A DNA stretch of 64,000 nt, taken from assembly GCF_021919125.1 (NCBI RefSeq), contig NZ_CP083439.1, positions 2,418,001-2,482,000 on the forward strand, given 5' to 3'. This document shows, piece after piece, positions 49,905 through 59,020 of the stretch. The notes below the pieces were generated by a model. The model saw only the letters and a list, made by a program, of their open reading frames with translations, ran no database searches and had not been told where the DNA came from. A program made the translations under genes and the position numbers. Numbering within the stretch: the first letter of the stretch is position 1; each line of letters begins with the position of its first letter. The DNA is from Clavibacter sp. A6099. GTDB lineage: Bacteria > Actinomycetota > Actinomycetes > Actinomycetales > Microbacteriaceae.

Positions 49905-51251
49905 TCACACCGGGTCGCCGTCGAGCAGCCCCGTCACGAGCGCCGCGATCGCGCTGCGCTCCGAGCGGGTGAGCGTGATGTGCCCGAACAGCTCGTGGCC
50001 CTTCAGGGTCTCGATGACGCTCGCGACGCCGTCGTGCCGGCCGACGCGGAGGTTGTCGCGCTGCGCCACGTCGTGCGTGAGCACCACGCGCGAGTTCTGG
50101 CCGATGCGGCTGAGCACCGTGAGCAGCACGTTCCGCTCCAGCGACTGCGCCTCGTCGACGATCACGAACGCGTCGTGCAGCGAGCGCCCGCGGATGTGGG
50201 TGAGCGGCAGCACCTCGAGGATCCCGCGCTCCACCACCTCGTCCATGACGTTCTGCGAGACGACCGACCCGAGGGTGTCGAACACGGCCTGCGCCCAGGG
50301 GTTCATCTTCTCGGCCGCGTCGCCCGGCAGGTAGCCGAGCTCCTGGCCGCCCACGGCGTACAGCGGCCGGAACACCATGATCTTGCGGTGCTGCTGCTTC
50401 TCCAGCACCGCCTCCAGCGCCGCGCAGAGGGCGAGCGCCGACTTGCCCGTTCCGGCGCTGCCGCCGAGGGACACGATCCCCACCTCGCGGTCGAGGAGCA
50501 GGTCGATCGCGAGCCGCTGCTCGGCCGAGCGGCCCTTGAGGCCGAACACCTCGCGGTCGCCGCGCACCAAGTTGACGGTGCCACGGCGGACGACGCGACC
50601 GAGGGCGGATCCCCGGTCGGAGTGCAGCACGACGCCCGTGTTCACGGGCAGGTCCTGCACGACGCGCGTCTGCAGCGACTCGCCGTCGTAGAGGTCGGCC
50701 ATCTGCTCGCTGGAGAGCGTGACGTCGGCCATGCCGGTCCAGCCGCTGTCGACGGCGAGCTCGGCGCGGTACTCCTCCGCCTGCAGCCCGATGGAGGCCG
50801 CCTTCACCCGCAGCGGCATGTCCTTGGAGACGACCGTGACCGCGAGGCCCTCGGCCGACAGGTTGAGCGCGACCGCGAGGATCCGGGAGTCGTTGTCGCC
50901 CAGCTGCAGGCCGTTCGGCAGGCCGGCCATGCTCGAGTGGTTGAGCTCCACCCGCAGCGTGCCGCCGGCCTCGCCCACCTCGATGGGGAAGTCGAGCCGC
51001 TCGTGCTCCTCCCGGAGCTGGTCGAGGAGGCGGAGGGCCTGGCGCGCGAAGTAGCCGATCTCCGGGTCGTTCCGCTTCGACTCGAGCTCGGTGATCACGA
51101 TGACCGGGATCACCACCGCGTGCTCGGCGAAGCGGAAGAGCGCACGCGGGTCGGACAGGAGGACGGAGGTGTCGAGCACGTACGTGCGCTCGGCCTGCGG
51201 CGTCCCCTCCTGCCTGCTCGCGCGTCGTGCGGTGCTGCTCTGGCTGTCCAT
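49905..51251 (-). CDS. PhoH family protein with N-terminal PIN domain
   Basis: About 448 residues. The PIN-like RNase domain starts at once ([12 protein letters not shown]; acidic partners in I-T-E-L-E-S-K-R and D-N-D-S-R-I-L). The C-terminal PhoH ATPase has Walker A G-S-A-G-T-G-K-S and Walker [11 protein letters not shown]. This PIN-PhoH fusion is common in bacteria and proposed to be an ATP-dependent ribonuclease/helicase. Possible starts are 51314 (GTG), 51272 and 51251 (ATG); none has a good ribosome-binding site, and 51251 gives the most family-like N-terminus. Confidence 0.9.
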   Translation of the reverse strand: MDSQSSTARRASRQEGTPQAERTYVLDTSVLLSDPRALFRFAEHAVVIPVIVITELESKRNDPEIGYFARQALRLLDQLREEHERLDFPIEVGEAGGTLRVELNHSSMAGLPNGLQLGDNDSRILAVALNLSAEGLAVTVVSKDMPLRVKAASIGLQAEEYRAELAVDSGWTGMADVTLSSEQMADLYDGESLQTRVVQDLPVNTGVVLHSDRGSALGRVVRRGTVNLVRGDREVFGLKGRSAEQRLAIDLLLDREVGIVSLGGSAGTGKSALALCAALEAVLEKQQHRKIMVFRPLYAVGGQELGYLPGDAAEKMNPWAQAVFDTLGSVVSQNVMDEVVERGILEVLPLTHIRGRSLHDAFVIVDEAQSLERNVLLTVLSRIGQNSRVVLTHDVAQRDNLRVGRHDGVASVIETLKGHELFGHITLTRSERSAIAALVTGLLDGDPV

Positions 51252-51487
51252 CGGGGCCACGGGCCACTCCATCCCCGAGCGGTCGCGCTCGGATCCTGAC
51301 GGCGATCGGGCCACGGTGGCGAGAAGAGATCCTGCGGCCCTCTCGATCGGGCGCCATGCCCGATGAGTGCGAACCTACGTCGCGCACCGTCGACATGACC
51401 AGAGCGACGCGGGTCCGGATGTGTCGTGGACATTAACTCTTGCCCGGCGCGGTCGACCGACCGCGTCGGCGGCCCGGATCGGGCGTC

Positions 51488-52273
51488 TCAGGAGCCGAAG
51501 CGCCGCTGCCGCGAGGAGTAGTCGCGCAGGGCGCGGAGGAAGTCGACCTCGCGGAGGTCCGGACCCAGCGCCTCCATGAAGTAGAGCTCGCTGTGCGCCG
51601 ACTGCCACAGCATGAAGTCGCTGATGCGCTGCTCGCCCGAGGTGCGGATCACGAGGTCCGGGTCCGGCTGCCCGCTCGTGTAGAGGTGCTCGCCGATGAG
51701 GTCGGGGGTGAGGAGCGCCGCGAGGTCCTCCAGCGTGCCGCCCGCGAGGTGGTGCTGCTGCACGATGCTGCGCATGGCGTCGGCGATCTCGGTGCGCCCG
51801 CCGTAGCCGACGGCCAGGTTGATGTGGAGCCCGGCGTTGCCCTTGGAGCGCTCCTCGGAGGCGTCGAGCCGGGCGATGAGCTCGGGCGGCAGGCCCTCGT
51901 CGGATCCGACGTGCTTGACGCGCCAGTCGCGGTGCTTGGAGAGGTCCTCCGCGAGCTCGCCGATGATGTCGATGAGCGCCGTGAGCTCGGCGCTGCCGCG
52001 GCCCGTGAGGTTGTCGGTGGAGAGCAGGTACAGCGTGGTGACCTTGATGTCGAGGTCGTCGCACCACTCGAGGAACTCGAGGAACTTGGCCGCTCCCGCG
52101 CGGTGCCCGTGCGCCGCGGACTCGAGCCCGAGCTGGCGGGCCCAGCGGCGGTTGCCGTCGAGGATCATCGCGATGTGGTGCGGCAGCGCGTTCCTGTCGA
52201 GGCCGCGGCGGATGCGCTTCTGGTACGCCCGGTAGAGCAGACCGCGCCACGGTCGGATCGGCTTCTCTCGCAC
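51488..52273 (-). CDS. uppS: Isoprenyl transferase (cis-prenyltransferase, UppS family)
   Basis: About 261 residues. It makes the long-chain prenyl diphosphate carrier for cell-wall synthesis from IPP, the product of IspH. Motifs: H-I-A-M-I-L-D-G-N-R-R-W-A (catalytic Asp near residue 39), Y-L-L-S-T-D-N, and R-T-S-G-E-Q-R-I-S-D-F-M-L-W-Q-S-A-H-S-E-L-Y-F. GTG 52273 with TAGCGT 13 nt upstream. It is divergent from the hemolysin III gene. Confidence 0.94.
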   Translation of the reverse strand: MREKPIRPWRGLLYRAYQKRIRRGLDRNALPHHIAMILDGNRRWARQLGLESAAHGHRAGAAKFLEFLEWCDDLDIKVTTLYLLSTDNLTGRGSAELTALIDIIGELAEDLSKHRDWRVKHVGSDEGLPPELIARLDASEERSKGNAGLHINLAVGYGGRTEIADAMRSIVQQHHLAGGTLEDLAALLTPDLIGEHLYTSGQPDPDLVIRTSGEQRISDFMLWQSAHSELYFMEALGPDLREVDFLRALRDYSSRQRRFGS

Positions 52274-52354
52274 GGGGGCAACGCTATCCCACGCGCCCGG
52301 GAGCCGGATCGCCCTCCCGGCCGACGTCGTGGACGGCTGTCCTACACTCGCAGG

Positions 52355-53110
52355 ATGACGCGCGACGCCTCCTCCCCCGGACCGCTCGGCAGCCCGGAGG
52401 ACGCGTCGTCGGGTGAGCAGGCGCACGTCGCCCACCTCCCGCTCGTCGAGGACGCGCAGGACGCGGGCCCCGAGCCCAAGCCCACGTGGCGCGGCTGGCT
52501 GCATGCGGGCATGACCCCGGTGGCGCTGGTGCTCGGGATCGTGCTCATCGCGGCCGCCGACGGGGCCGCGGCGAAGATCGCATGCGCCGTGTTCGTGGCG
52601 TCGTCGCTGCTGCTGTTCGGCGTCTCGGCCGTCTACCACCGGTTCGACTGGTCGCCGCGGGCGAGGATCCTCCTCAAGCGGATGGACCACGCCAACATCT
52701 TCCTGCTCATCGCGGGCTCGTACACGCCCATCACCGTGCTCGCGCTGCCGCACGGGAAGTCGGTGCTGCTGCTCTGGCTGGTGTGGTCGGGGGCGGCGCT
52801 CGGCGTGCTGTTCCGCGTGTTCTGGATCCACGCCCCGCGCTGGCTCTACGTGCTGCTCTACCTCGTGCTCGGCTACGCGTCGCTCGCGTTCATCGTCGAC
52901 TTCTTCCGCGCCGACGCCGCCATGATGACGCTCATCCTCGCGGGCGGCCTCGCCTACACGGTGGGCGCGGTCGCGTACGCGCTGAAGCGGCCGAACCCCT
53001 GGCCCGGCCGCTTCGGCTTCCACGAGATCTTCCACGCGTTCACCCTCGTGGCGTTCCTCTGCCACTGGACGGGCATCCTCCTCGTGGCGACTCACCCGCC
53101 CGTCGTCTGA
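52355..53110 (+). CDS. Hemolysin III (TrhA/YqfA) family membrane protein
   Basis: 251 residues. After a ~50-residue hydrophilic start there are seven membrane segments. Conserved residues include S-A-V-Y-H-R-F in segment 2, R-M-D-H-A-N-I-F-L-L-I-A-G-S-Y-T-P in segment 3, and F-H-E-I-F-H-A-F-T-L with a later C-H-W in segments 6-7, the metal-binding pattern of PAQR-like proteins. It affects membrane energetics rather than being a known toxin. ATG 52355 has TACACT 12 nt upstream (leaderless). Confidence 0.9.
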   Translation: MTRDASSPGPLGSPEDASSGEQAHVAHLPLVEDAQDAGPEPKPTWRGWLHAGMTPVALVLGIVLIAAADGAAAKIACAVFVASSLLLFGVSAVYHRFDWSPRARILLKRMDHANIFLLIAGSYTPITVLALPHGKSVLLLWLVWSGAALGVLFRVFWIHAPRWLYVLLYLVLGYASLAFIVDFFRADAAMMTLILAGGLAYTVGAVAYALKRPNPWPGRFGFHEIFHAFTLVAFLCHWTGILLVATHPPVV

Positions 53111-53154
53111 CCGGAGCTCGCACCGGCCTGCGCAGCCGGGTCAGGCGTCCGCGT

Positions 53155-53925
53155 TCAGGCGCCCGCGCGCCCGAAGCCGGGGAACCGCGCGACGAACCCC
53201 GGGTTTGCCGCGAGCAGCTCGCGGGCGTACCGGGGGTGGTTCGCCGTGGTCGCGTCCACGTCGAGCTCCACGATGCGGCGCACCTCGCCCGGTCCCTCGA
53301 GGAGGGACGCGTGCACGCGGAGCCCCGCGTCGTGCAGCCCGTCCACGAGCGACCGCGTGAGACCGCGCCACGGCAGCATGATGGTGCGCGCCCGCGTGGG
53401 CGCGACCGCATCGCGCCACTCGCCGTCGATGTCGGCGACGAGCAGGCCCGTGCCGCGCGGGAGGTCGGGCAGCCCGGCCATCACGTCCACGAGCGCCTGC
53501 GGGTGGAAGCTGATGACCGTGCAGCGTGCCCGGTCGGCGTCGCCGCGGGCGCGCAGGAGCGCGACCAGGGGTCCCGCCGCCGCCGGCGCCTTGACCTCCA
53601 CCTGCACGAGCCCACGCGTGCGGTCGAGCACCTCGTCGAGGGTCGGCACGCGCTGGCCCGAGCCGAGGTCCACCGAGCGGACCTCGGCCAGCGTCAGCTC
53701 CTCGACGGGCGTGTCGAGGTGCGGGCCGGGCGCCGCCGCCGTGCGCTCGAGCGTGCGGTCGTGCAGCACGACCACCTGCCCGTCGCGCGTGAGGCGCACG
53801 TCGAGCTCGATCTCGTCCGCCCCGGCCCGCTCCGCCGTCGTGAACGACAGCATCGTGTTCTCCGGGCAGTCCGCCATGCTGCCGCGGTGGCCCGCCAGCA
53901 GGAAGGTGCGCGGAGCGCCGGTCAC
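53155..53925 (-). CDS. Glycerophosphodiester phosphodiesterase
   Basis: About 256 residues. Catalytic and metal residues: G-H-R-G at residues 12-15, P-E-N-T, E-I-E-L-D-V-R, the general-base V-V-V-L-H-D, and V-E-V-K near 110. It hydrolyses glycerophosphodiesters to glycerol 3-phosphate plus an alcohol. No signal peptide, so it acts in the cytoplasm on imported substrate. The GTG overlaps the stop of the Ugp-type binding-protein gene. Confidence 0.9.
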   Translation of the reverse strand: MTGAPRTFLLAGHRGSMADCPENTMLSFTTAERAGADEIELDVRLTRDGQVVVLHDRTLERTAAAPGPHLDTPVEELTLAEVRSVDLGSGQRVPTLDEVLDRTRGLVQVEVKAPAAAGPLVALLRARGDADRARCTVISFHPQALVDVMAGLPDLPRGTGLLVADIDGEWRDAVAPTRARTIMLPWRGLTRSLVDGLHDAGLRVHASLLEGPGEVRRIVELDVDATTANHPRYARELLAANPGFVARFPGFGRAGA

Positions 53926-55301
53926 AGGTACGGCTCGACGTTCTCCGTGTAGGCGGACGTGAGCTGCGTCGCGGCGGCCGGGAACACGGCGGCCGGGTCG
54001 GCGTCCTGCGTGAGGATCTGCGACCACGGCTGCTGCAGGTCCGTGTCGCCGTTCGGGATCAGTGTGCGCGCCCAGTCCTGCGAGCGCACGTGGTCGAGGC
54101 TGTCGTACACGGTGCGGAAGGCCGGGTTCGACGCCCAGAAGCCCGTGAGGTCGGACGACTCGCCCGCCGAGGTGCGGGAGGGCGCGTAGCCGGTCTTCTT
54201 CGCCAGGGCGACTTGCTGGTCGACCTCGGTCAGGTGCTTGATGAACATGGCCGCGGCGAGCTGCTGCTCCTTGGTCTTGCTGCCGATGACCGCGAGACCC
54301 GTGCCGCCCGTGGGGACGAACTGGCCCTGGGGGCCGCCCGGCAGGACGCCCGTGCCGATGGGGAACTTCGCGCTCGCGGTGACGATGCCGACCGCGCCAG
54401 CCGAGGCGATGGTGCAGGGTGCGAGGCCGCCCGCGAAGTCGACCGCGGTGTCGCCGCTGGCCGCCGCGACGTTGGCGATCTTGGAGTCGAAGACGAGGCC
54501 GCGCGCGTATCCGGCCGCCTCGAGCGTCTCGGGCTGGTCGAGCTTCAGGTCCCAGCCGTCGGAGTACTGGCCGCCGCGGCCCCAGAGGACGTTGCTCATC
54601 GCCCAGGTGCCGATGGATCCCTGCGGCAGGCGCACCGCGGGGTTGCCGCCGGTGACCTTCATGATCGCGGGCGCCCACTCCTCGAGCTCGGCCCAGGTGT
54701 CGGGCGCGCGGTCCGGGAGGCCGGCCTTCTGCCAGATCGACTTGTCGTAGTAGAAGATCGGCGTCGAGCGGGCGTACGGCACCGCGTAGCGCGCTCCGTT
54801 GTAGAGGTAGTCGTCGAGGAACACCTTGTTGAAGTCGTCGACCTCGAAGCCGAGGTGCGACATGAGGCCGTCCATCGCGATCGACTGCTTGTTCACCATG
54901 TAGCGGAACCACCAGGTGTCGCTGGCGTTCACCATGTCGGGCATGCTGTCGGTGCCCGCGGCCGCCTGCAGCTTCTGCGCGATCTCGTCGTAGCTCGCGC
55001 CGCCCGTCACCACGTTCACGGTGATGCCGGTCTTCGCGAGGAAGTCCGCCGCGAACTGGGCCTCGAGGTCGGAGGTCTGGCCGGGGTGCGTGGTCCACCA
55101 CGTGATGTCGGTGGCGGGCTGGATCCCGTCCCAGTCCGTGTCGGGGGCCGCGGTGGCCGCCGTGTCGCCGCCGACCGACGGGCCGGAGCAGGCGGCGAGC
55201 ATCGCGGTGCCGCCGAGGACGGCGCCGAGCTTCAGGACGCTGCGGCGGTCGAACGGGCGGGCGGCGAAGCCGCCGAGGGCCGAGCGGGGATCGATGGGCA
55301 T
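53922..55301 (-). CDS. ugpB: Ugp-type sugar/glycerophosphodiester-binding lipoprotein
   Basis: 459 residues, SBP_bac_1 family. The signal R-P-F-D-R-R-S-V-L-K-L-G with a twin-arginine followed by M-L-A-A-C suggests a Tat-exported lipoprotein. The body has I-T-W-W-T-T-H, S-D-T-W-W-F-R-Y and Y-A-V-P-Y-A-R-S-T-P-I-F-Y-Y-D, as in UgpB. The operon and its downstream phosphodiesterase point to glycerol-3-phosphate or glycerophosphodiesters as ligand. ATG follows AGGAG. Confidence 0.85.
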   Translation of the reverse strand: MPIDPRSALGGFAARPFDRRSVLKLGAVLGGTAMLAACSGPSVGGDTAATAAPDTDWDGIQPATDITWWTTHPGQTSDLEAQFAADFLAKTGITVNVVTGGASYDEIAQKLQAAAGTDSMPDMVNASDTWWFRYMVNKQSIAMDGLMSHLGFEVDDFNKVFLDDYLYNGARYAVPYARSTPIFYYDKSIWQKAGLPDRAPDTWAELEEWAPAIMKVTGGNPAVRLPQGSIGTWAMSNVLWGRGGQYSDGWDLKLDQPETLEAAGYARGLVFDSKIANVAAASGDTAVDFAGGLAPCTIASAGAVGIVTASAKFPIGTGVLPGGPQGQFVPTGGTGLAVIGSKTKEQQLAAAMFIKHLTEVDQQVALAKKTGYAPSRTSAGESSDLTGFWASNPAFRTVYDSLDHVRSQDWARTLIPNGDTDLQQPWSQILTQDADPAAVFPAAATQLTSAYTENVEPYL

Positions 55302-55362
55302 GGTTCTCCTGGGTTCGGGATGCGGGTCGTGCGGGAGGGGATGAGGCGGGGAGGGAGGGGCG

Positions 55363-56277
55363 TCAGCCGGTCACGGCGCCGGCGGTGAGGCCGCCGACGA
55401 TGCGCCGCTGGAAGACGAGGAAGACCGCGAGCACCGGGATCGTGACGATGACGGTGCCCGCCATGAGCACGCCCCAGTTGGTGATGCCCGTGGTGTCCTG
55501 GAGCAGGGTCAGGCCGACGGGCAGCGTCATCATGCGCGGGTCGGTGGTGACGAGGAGCGGCCAGAGGTAGTCGTTCCACTCGCCGACGATGGAGACCAGC
55601 GCGACCGCGGCGATCGTGGGGCCCGACATGGGGATCACGAACGACCACAGACGGCGGAGGTGGCCGGCCCCGTCCATGGAGGCGGCCTCGAGCACGGAGC
55701 CCGGCAGCGTGAGGAAGTGCTGGCGGAACAGGAACGTGCCGTACGCGCTCGCGACGCCGGGGAGGATGAGGCCCGGGTAGGTGTTGATCCAGCCGAGGCC
55801 CGCGATGACCTGGTAGTTCGGGATCATCACGATCTGCTGGGGCACGAGGAGCGCGAGGATCACGACGCCGAACCACACGTTCTTGAACGGCACGCGGATG
55901 AAGACCAGCGCGTAGGCGGTCATCAGGCCGAGCAGCACCTTGAGGCCCGAGCCCGCGATCGTCTTGATGAGGCTGTTGGTCGCGAGCGTGGAGAACGAGA
56001 CGGTGTCGGACGCGGTCGCGTAGTTCGTCGGGGCGAAGGACGACGGCAGGAGCTTCAGCGGCAGCGAGTAGATCTCGCCGAAGTCCTTGAAGCTCGTGAG
56101 CACCATCCAGACGAGCGGGAGGAGCATAACGACCACCGCGAGGGCGAGCGCGAGGTAGGTGCCGGCGAGGGGCGGGCGGGAGGAGCCGGACGCGTCCGGG
56201 CGGCGGCGGCCGGAGCGCGGACGGCGCGACCCTGCGGTCGCCCCCGCGGACTCGGGACGGGCGAGGGTCGTGGTCAC
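55363..56277 (-). CDS. ugpE: Ugp-type ABC transporter permease (UgpE-like)
   Basis: About 304 residues with six membrane segments after a ~35-residue basic tail. The EAA loop is E-A-A-S-M-D-G-A-G-H-L-R-R-L-W-S-F-V-I-P near residue 200. It pairs with UgpA. The GTG at 56277 overlaps the ugpA stop. Confidence 0.87.
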   Translation of the reverse strand: MTTTLARPESAGATAGSRRPRSGRRRPDASGSSRPPLAGTYLALALAVVVMLLPLVWMVLTSFKDFGEIYSLPLKLLPSSFAPTNYATASDTVSFSTLATNSLIKTIAGSGLKVLLGLMTAYALVFIRVPFKNVWFGVVILALLVPQQIVMIPNYQVIAGLGWINTYPGLILPGVASAYGTFLFRQHFLTLPGSVLEAASMDGAGHLRRLWSFVIPMSGPTIAAVALVSIVGEWNDYLWPLLVTTDPRMMTLPVGLTLLQDTTGITNWGVLMAGTVIVTIPVLAVFLVFQRRIVGGLTAGAVTG

Positions 56278-57263
56278 GAGTAGTGCACCTTCCGCTGGAC
56301 GATCACGAGCTGGACGAGCGTGACGACGAGCAGCACGAGGAAGAGGATCGTGGCGACGGCGGACGAGTAGCCGGCCCGTCCGGCCACGAAGCCCTCGTGG
56401 TAGATCTGGTACATCATCGTGGTGGTCCCCTGCAGCGGCCCGCCCTTGGTCATGGCGCTGATGAGGTCGAAGGTCTGCAGCGAGCTCAGCAGCGTGGTCA
56501 CGCTGAGGAAGAACGTGGTCGGGCTCAGCAGCGGCAGCACCACGCGGAGGAACGTCCGCACGCGTCCGGCGCCGTCGAGGGCGGCCGCGTCGAGCAGGTC
56601 CTTCGGCACCGCCTGGAGCCCCGCGAGGTAGATGAGGGCGCAGTAGCCGAGATCGCGCCAGACCTGCACGGTCGTGACCATGGCGAGGGCGGCGCCCGGG
56701 TCGCTGTACCAGTCGGGCGACGGGAGCCCGATGAACTGGAGGCCCGCAGAGATGAGACCGAAGTTCGGGTCGAAGACGTAGAGCCAGAGGAAGCCGACGG
56801 CCACGCCGGAGAGCACGTACGGCGCGACGATGATCGTGCGCACGGGCCCGCGCAGCCGGATCCGCCTGTTCAGCAGCACAGCGACGCCGAGCCCCAGCAC
56901 CATCGAGCCCACCACCGTGACGCCGGTGAAGATCAGCGTTACCCGGATGACCGTGGGCGTCTGCGGGTCCTGGAACCAGGCGACGTAGTTGGCGAGGCCG
57001 ATCTCGCGGGCCACCGAGGAGCCGATGTTCCACTGCAGCGTCGAGTAGTAGAAGGACTCGAGCAGGGGCTTGTACGTGAAGACCGCGAGCAGCAGCACGT
57101 TCGGACCGACGAAGGCGAGGAACAGCAGGCCGTCGCGCAGCCGGCCCGGGCGACGACGGCGCGGGCGCGGCGCGGCGGACGCGCGTGCGACCGTCGGCGG
57201 GATCGGGGCCGATGCCGCTCCGGGCGGCGGTGCGACCCGGGCGGGCGCGGGGGCATGCGTCAT
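56274..57263 (-). CDS. ugpA: Ugp-type ABC transporter permease (UgpA-like)
   Basis: 329 residues. A ~45-residue Pro/Ala/Arg-rich tail precedes six membrane segments. The EAA loop is D-A-A-A-L-D-G-A-G-R-V-R-T-F-L-R-V-V-L-P near residue 228. First gene of ugpA-ugpE-ugpB-GDPD; no ATPase gene is in the operon, so an ATP-binding subunit from elsewhere (UgpC or a shared MsiK-type protein) must energise it. ATG follows GAGGAG. Confidence 0.88.
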   Translation of the reverse strand: MTHAPAPARVAPPPGAASAPIPPTVARASAAPRPRRRRPGRLRDGLLFLAFVGPNVLLLAVFTYKPLLESFYYSTLQWNIGSSVAREIGLANYVAWFQDPQTPTVIRVTLIFTGVTVVGSMVLGLGVAVLLNRRIRLRGPVRTIIVAPYVLSGVAVGFLWLYVFDPNFGLISAGLQFIGLPSPDWYSDPGAALAMVTTVQVWRDLGYCALIYLAGLQAVPKDLLDAAALDGAGRVRTFLRVVLPLLSPTTFFLSVTTLLSSLQTFDLISAMTKGGPLQGTTTMMYQIYHEGFVAGRAGYSSAVATILFLVLLVVTLVQLVIVQRKVHYS

Positions 57264-57288
57264 GTCGGGCTCCTCATGCGGCTCACGA

Positions 57289-57304
57289 GAGGGAACGTTC
57301 CCTC
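57289..57304. promoter_or_regulatory. 16-bp perfect palindrome, candidate LacI-type operator of the ugp operon
   Basis: GAGGGAACGTTCCCTC at 57289-57304 is perfectly self-complementary with a central AACGTT, the usual form of LacI-family operators. It is 26 nt upstream of the ugpA ATG. No regulator gene is adjacent, so the repressor would be encoded elsewhere. Confidence 0.6.
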
Positions 57305-57719
57305 CGCGCCTGGCAAACGTAGGCAGGGATGGTTAATCGCGGACGACCAGCTCGTGACGCGCCGGGGGACGGGCGACGGCCGGCGTCCCCCTCATGGGGG
57401 ACGGGCGACGGAGACGGGTCAGCCGGTGGAGTCCGGCATGGGTCCCGTGCGCACCAACCGCTCGCGGCCCGAGGTGGTCTCGTCGGCCCGCGCGGACGAC
57501 GACGAGCCGCTCACCTCGGGTCAGGGTGCGGACGCGGTCGCCGGACCGATGCGGCCTGCTGGGCGAGGGCGTGGTGGAGGGCACGGCGGTGGAGCTCCGA
57601 TCTCGGGTGGAGCCCGAGACTAAGGAGCGGACGGAGCGGCGGGACGCGCGGCTCCACAGGGATCGGACGGACGCGCCCCCGGGTGGGGGCGCCCTTCAGC
57701 CGCGGGGCGGGGCGCCCGT
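57305..57719. other. Non-coding region with a hairpin and direct repeats
   Basis: No convincing gene. CGTCCCCC (57384-57391) and GGGGGACG (57396-57403) form a perfect 8-bp hairpin with loop TCAT, possibly the terminator of the mca transcript. The sequence GGGGGACGGGCGACGG occurs at about 57364-57379 and again at about 57396-57411, the second copy overlapping the hairpin. The right edge carries the tandem repeat listed separately. Confidence 0.5.
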
Positions 57720-57734
57720 TCAGGCGCGGGGCGG
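57688..57734. repeat. Tandem 23/24-bp repeat at the 3' end of a hypothetical gene
   Basis: Unit 1 (57688-57710) and unit 2 (57711-57734) both begin GGCGCCC and end GCGGGGCGG, differing by one inserted G and one substitution. Unit 2 includes the stop codon and last codons of the gene ending at 57720, so the repeat probably arose by slippage at that gene's end. Confidence 0.6.
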
Positions 57735-58073
57735 GACCGCCGGGTCGTCGGGATCCACGGTGCCGTCGGTGCCGTCGGCGTCGGCGGCCGCGGTGCCCGT
57801 CATGCGACGGTCGCGCTCGGGCGCGGCGTCGCGGGCGAGGTCGGCCTCGAGCTTCTCCGCCTCCAGCCGGCCGCGGATCTCCTCGCGGTAGCGGGTGCGG
57901 CGGATCCGTCGGGTCATGTCGACCATGAGCAGCAGCACCATGACGGCCACGAAGAAGATCGCGATGAAGCCGACCGGGCCGGGCGAGACGGTGTCCGGGT
58001 CGAACTCCGCGGAGGGCGTGGGGCTCGGGGTGGTGACCGCCGCGGCGACGCGCAGGACGATGTCGGCGCCCAT
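57720..58073 (-). CDS. Hypothetical small membrane protein downstream of mca
   Basis: 117 residues. One membrane helix (about 33-52, V-G-F-I-A-I-F-F-V-A-V-M-V-L-L-L) is followed by a basic then acidic cytoplasmic helix (R-R-I-R-R-T-R-Y-R-E-E-I-R-G-R-L) and a Gly/Asp/Pro-rich tail. The ATG overlaps the mca stop (TGATG), so it is co-translated; a GTG at 58076 is an alternative. The role is unknown; conserved linkage to mca is plausible in actinobacteria. Confidence 0.72.
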   Translation of the reverse strand: MGADIVLRVAAAVTTPSPTPSAEFDPDTVSPGPVGFIAIFFVAVMVLLLMVDMTRRIRRTRYREEIRGRLEAEKLEADLARDAAPERDRRMTGTAAADADGTDGTVDPDDPAVPPRA

Positions 58074-58954
58074 CACGCGACGGCCGCCTGCTCGTCGTCG
58101 ACGATGCCGGCGAAGAGGTCGTGCTCCTCGTCGGGCGCGGCGACGCGCGACTCCACGAGCTGGAAGTCCTCGAACGGCCAGGCCCGCTGCTGCAGGTCGC
58201 GCGGCCAGCGGAAGAACGAGCTGTCGGGCGCCACCTGGCTCGCGTGCGAGAGCAGGGCGCGGTCGCGGGCCTCGAAGTGGTCGGCGACGTGCACGTGCGT
58301 GGTCGCGAGGTCGGGACGGTCGCCCATCCAGCCGAGCATCTCGTCGACGGCCTCGAGCATCTCCGGAGCGGCGTCGCCGGCGACCAGGTGCTCGCGCACG
58401 GCGCGGAGCTTGGCGCCGTTGAAGATCCGGTCGAAGTAGAGCTTGGAGATCTCCCACGGCTCGCCCGCGTCGGGGTACGAGCCCGCGACGCCGGACTCGC
58501 GCCACGCCTCCATCGCGACCACGTGAGCCTGGATGTGGTCGGGGTGCGGGTAACCGCCGTTCTCGTCGTACGCCACGAGCACGTGCGGGCGGAACTCGCG
58601 CACCAGGCGGACCAGCGGCTCAGCCGAGACCTCTACCGGGATGCTCGCGAACGACGCGGGCGGCAGCGAGCCGTCCTCGCGGGCCATGCCCGAGTCGACG
58701 TAGCCGAGCCAGCGGTGCTGCACGCCCATGACGGCCTGCGCGCGCGCCATCTCGATGCGGCGGAGTCCCGGCAGGTCGCGCTCGGCCATCGCGCGCTCGG
58801 CGAGGCCCTCGTTGAGGATGTCGCCGGCCTCGCCGCCCGTGCAGCTGACGACCATGACCTCGGCGCCCTGGCGCGTGTAGTGGGCGTACGTCGCCGCGCC
58901 CTTGCTGGACTCGTCGTCGGGGTGGGCGTGCACGGCCATGAGGCGCAGGGTCAC
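58073..58954 (-). CDS. mca: Mycothiol S-conjugate amidase
   Basis: About 293 residues, LmbE/PIG-L fold. Zinc-binding H-A-H-P-D-D-E-S is at residue ~10 and the second site is Y-P-H-P-D-H near 145. It cleaves mycothiol conjugates to release a mercapturic acid, detoxifying electrophiles, and marks an organism that uses mycothiol. The GTG start at 58954 places the motif at the usual position. Divergent from the DUF4307 gene. Confidence 0.92.
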   Translation of the reverse strand: MTLRLMAVHAHPDDESSKGAATYAHYTRQGAEVMVVSCTGGEAGDILNEGLAERAMAERDLPGLRRIEMARAQAVMGVQHRWLGYVDSGMAREDGSLPPASFASIPVEVSAEPLVRLVREFRPHVLVAYDENGGYPHPDHIQAHVVAMEAWRESGVAGSYPDAGEPWEISKLYFDRIFNGAKLRAVREHLVAGDAAPEMLEAVDEMLGWMGDRPDLATTHVHVADHFEARDRALLSHASQVAPDSSFFRWPRDLQQRAWPFEDFQLVESRVAAPDEEHDLFAGIVDDEQAAVA

Positions 58955-59020
58955 GGGGCTCCAAGGGTGGGGAAGGTAGTCTGGATCCCCAGAGTACAAG
59001 GTGCGTGTGAGGAGATCGCC

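Noticed and set aside
57329-57928. A 199-codon plus-strand frame across the ugp-mca intergenic region
   Set aside because: It is Arg/Gly/Ala-rich, runs antisense into a supported gene and has no family resemblance.
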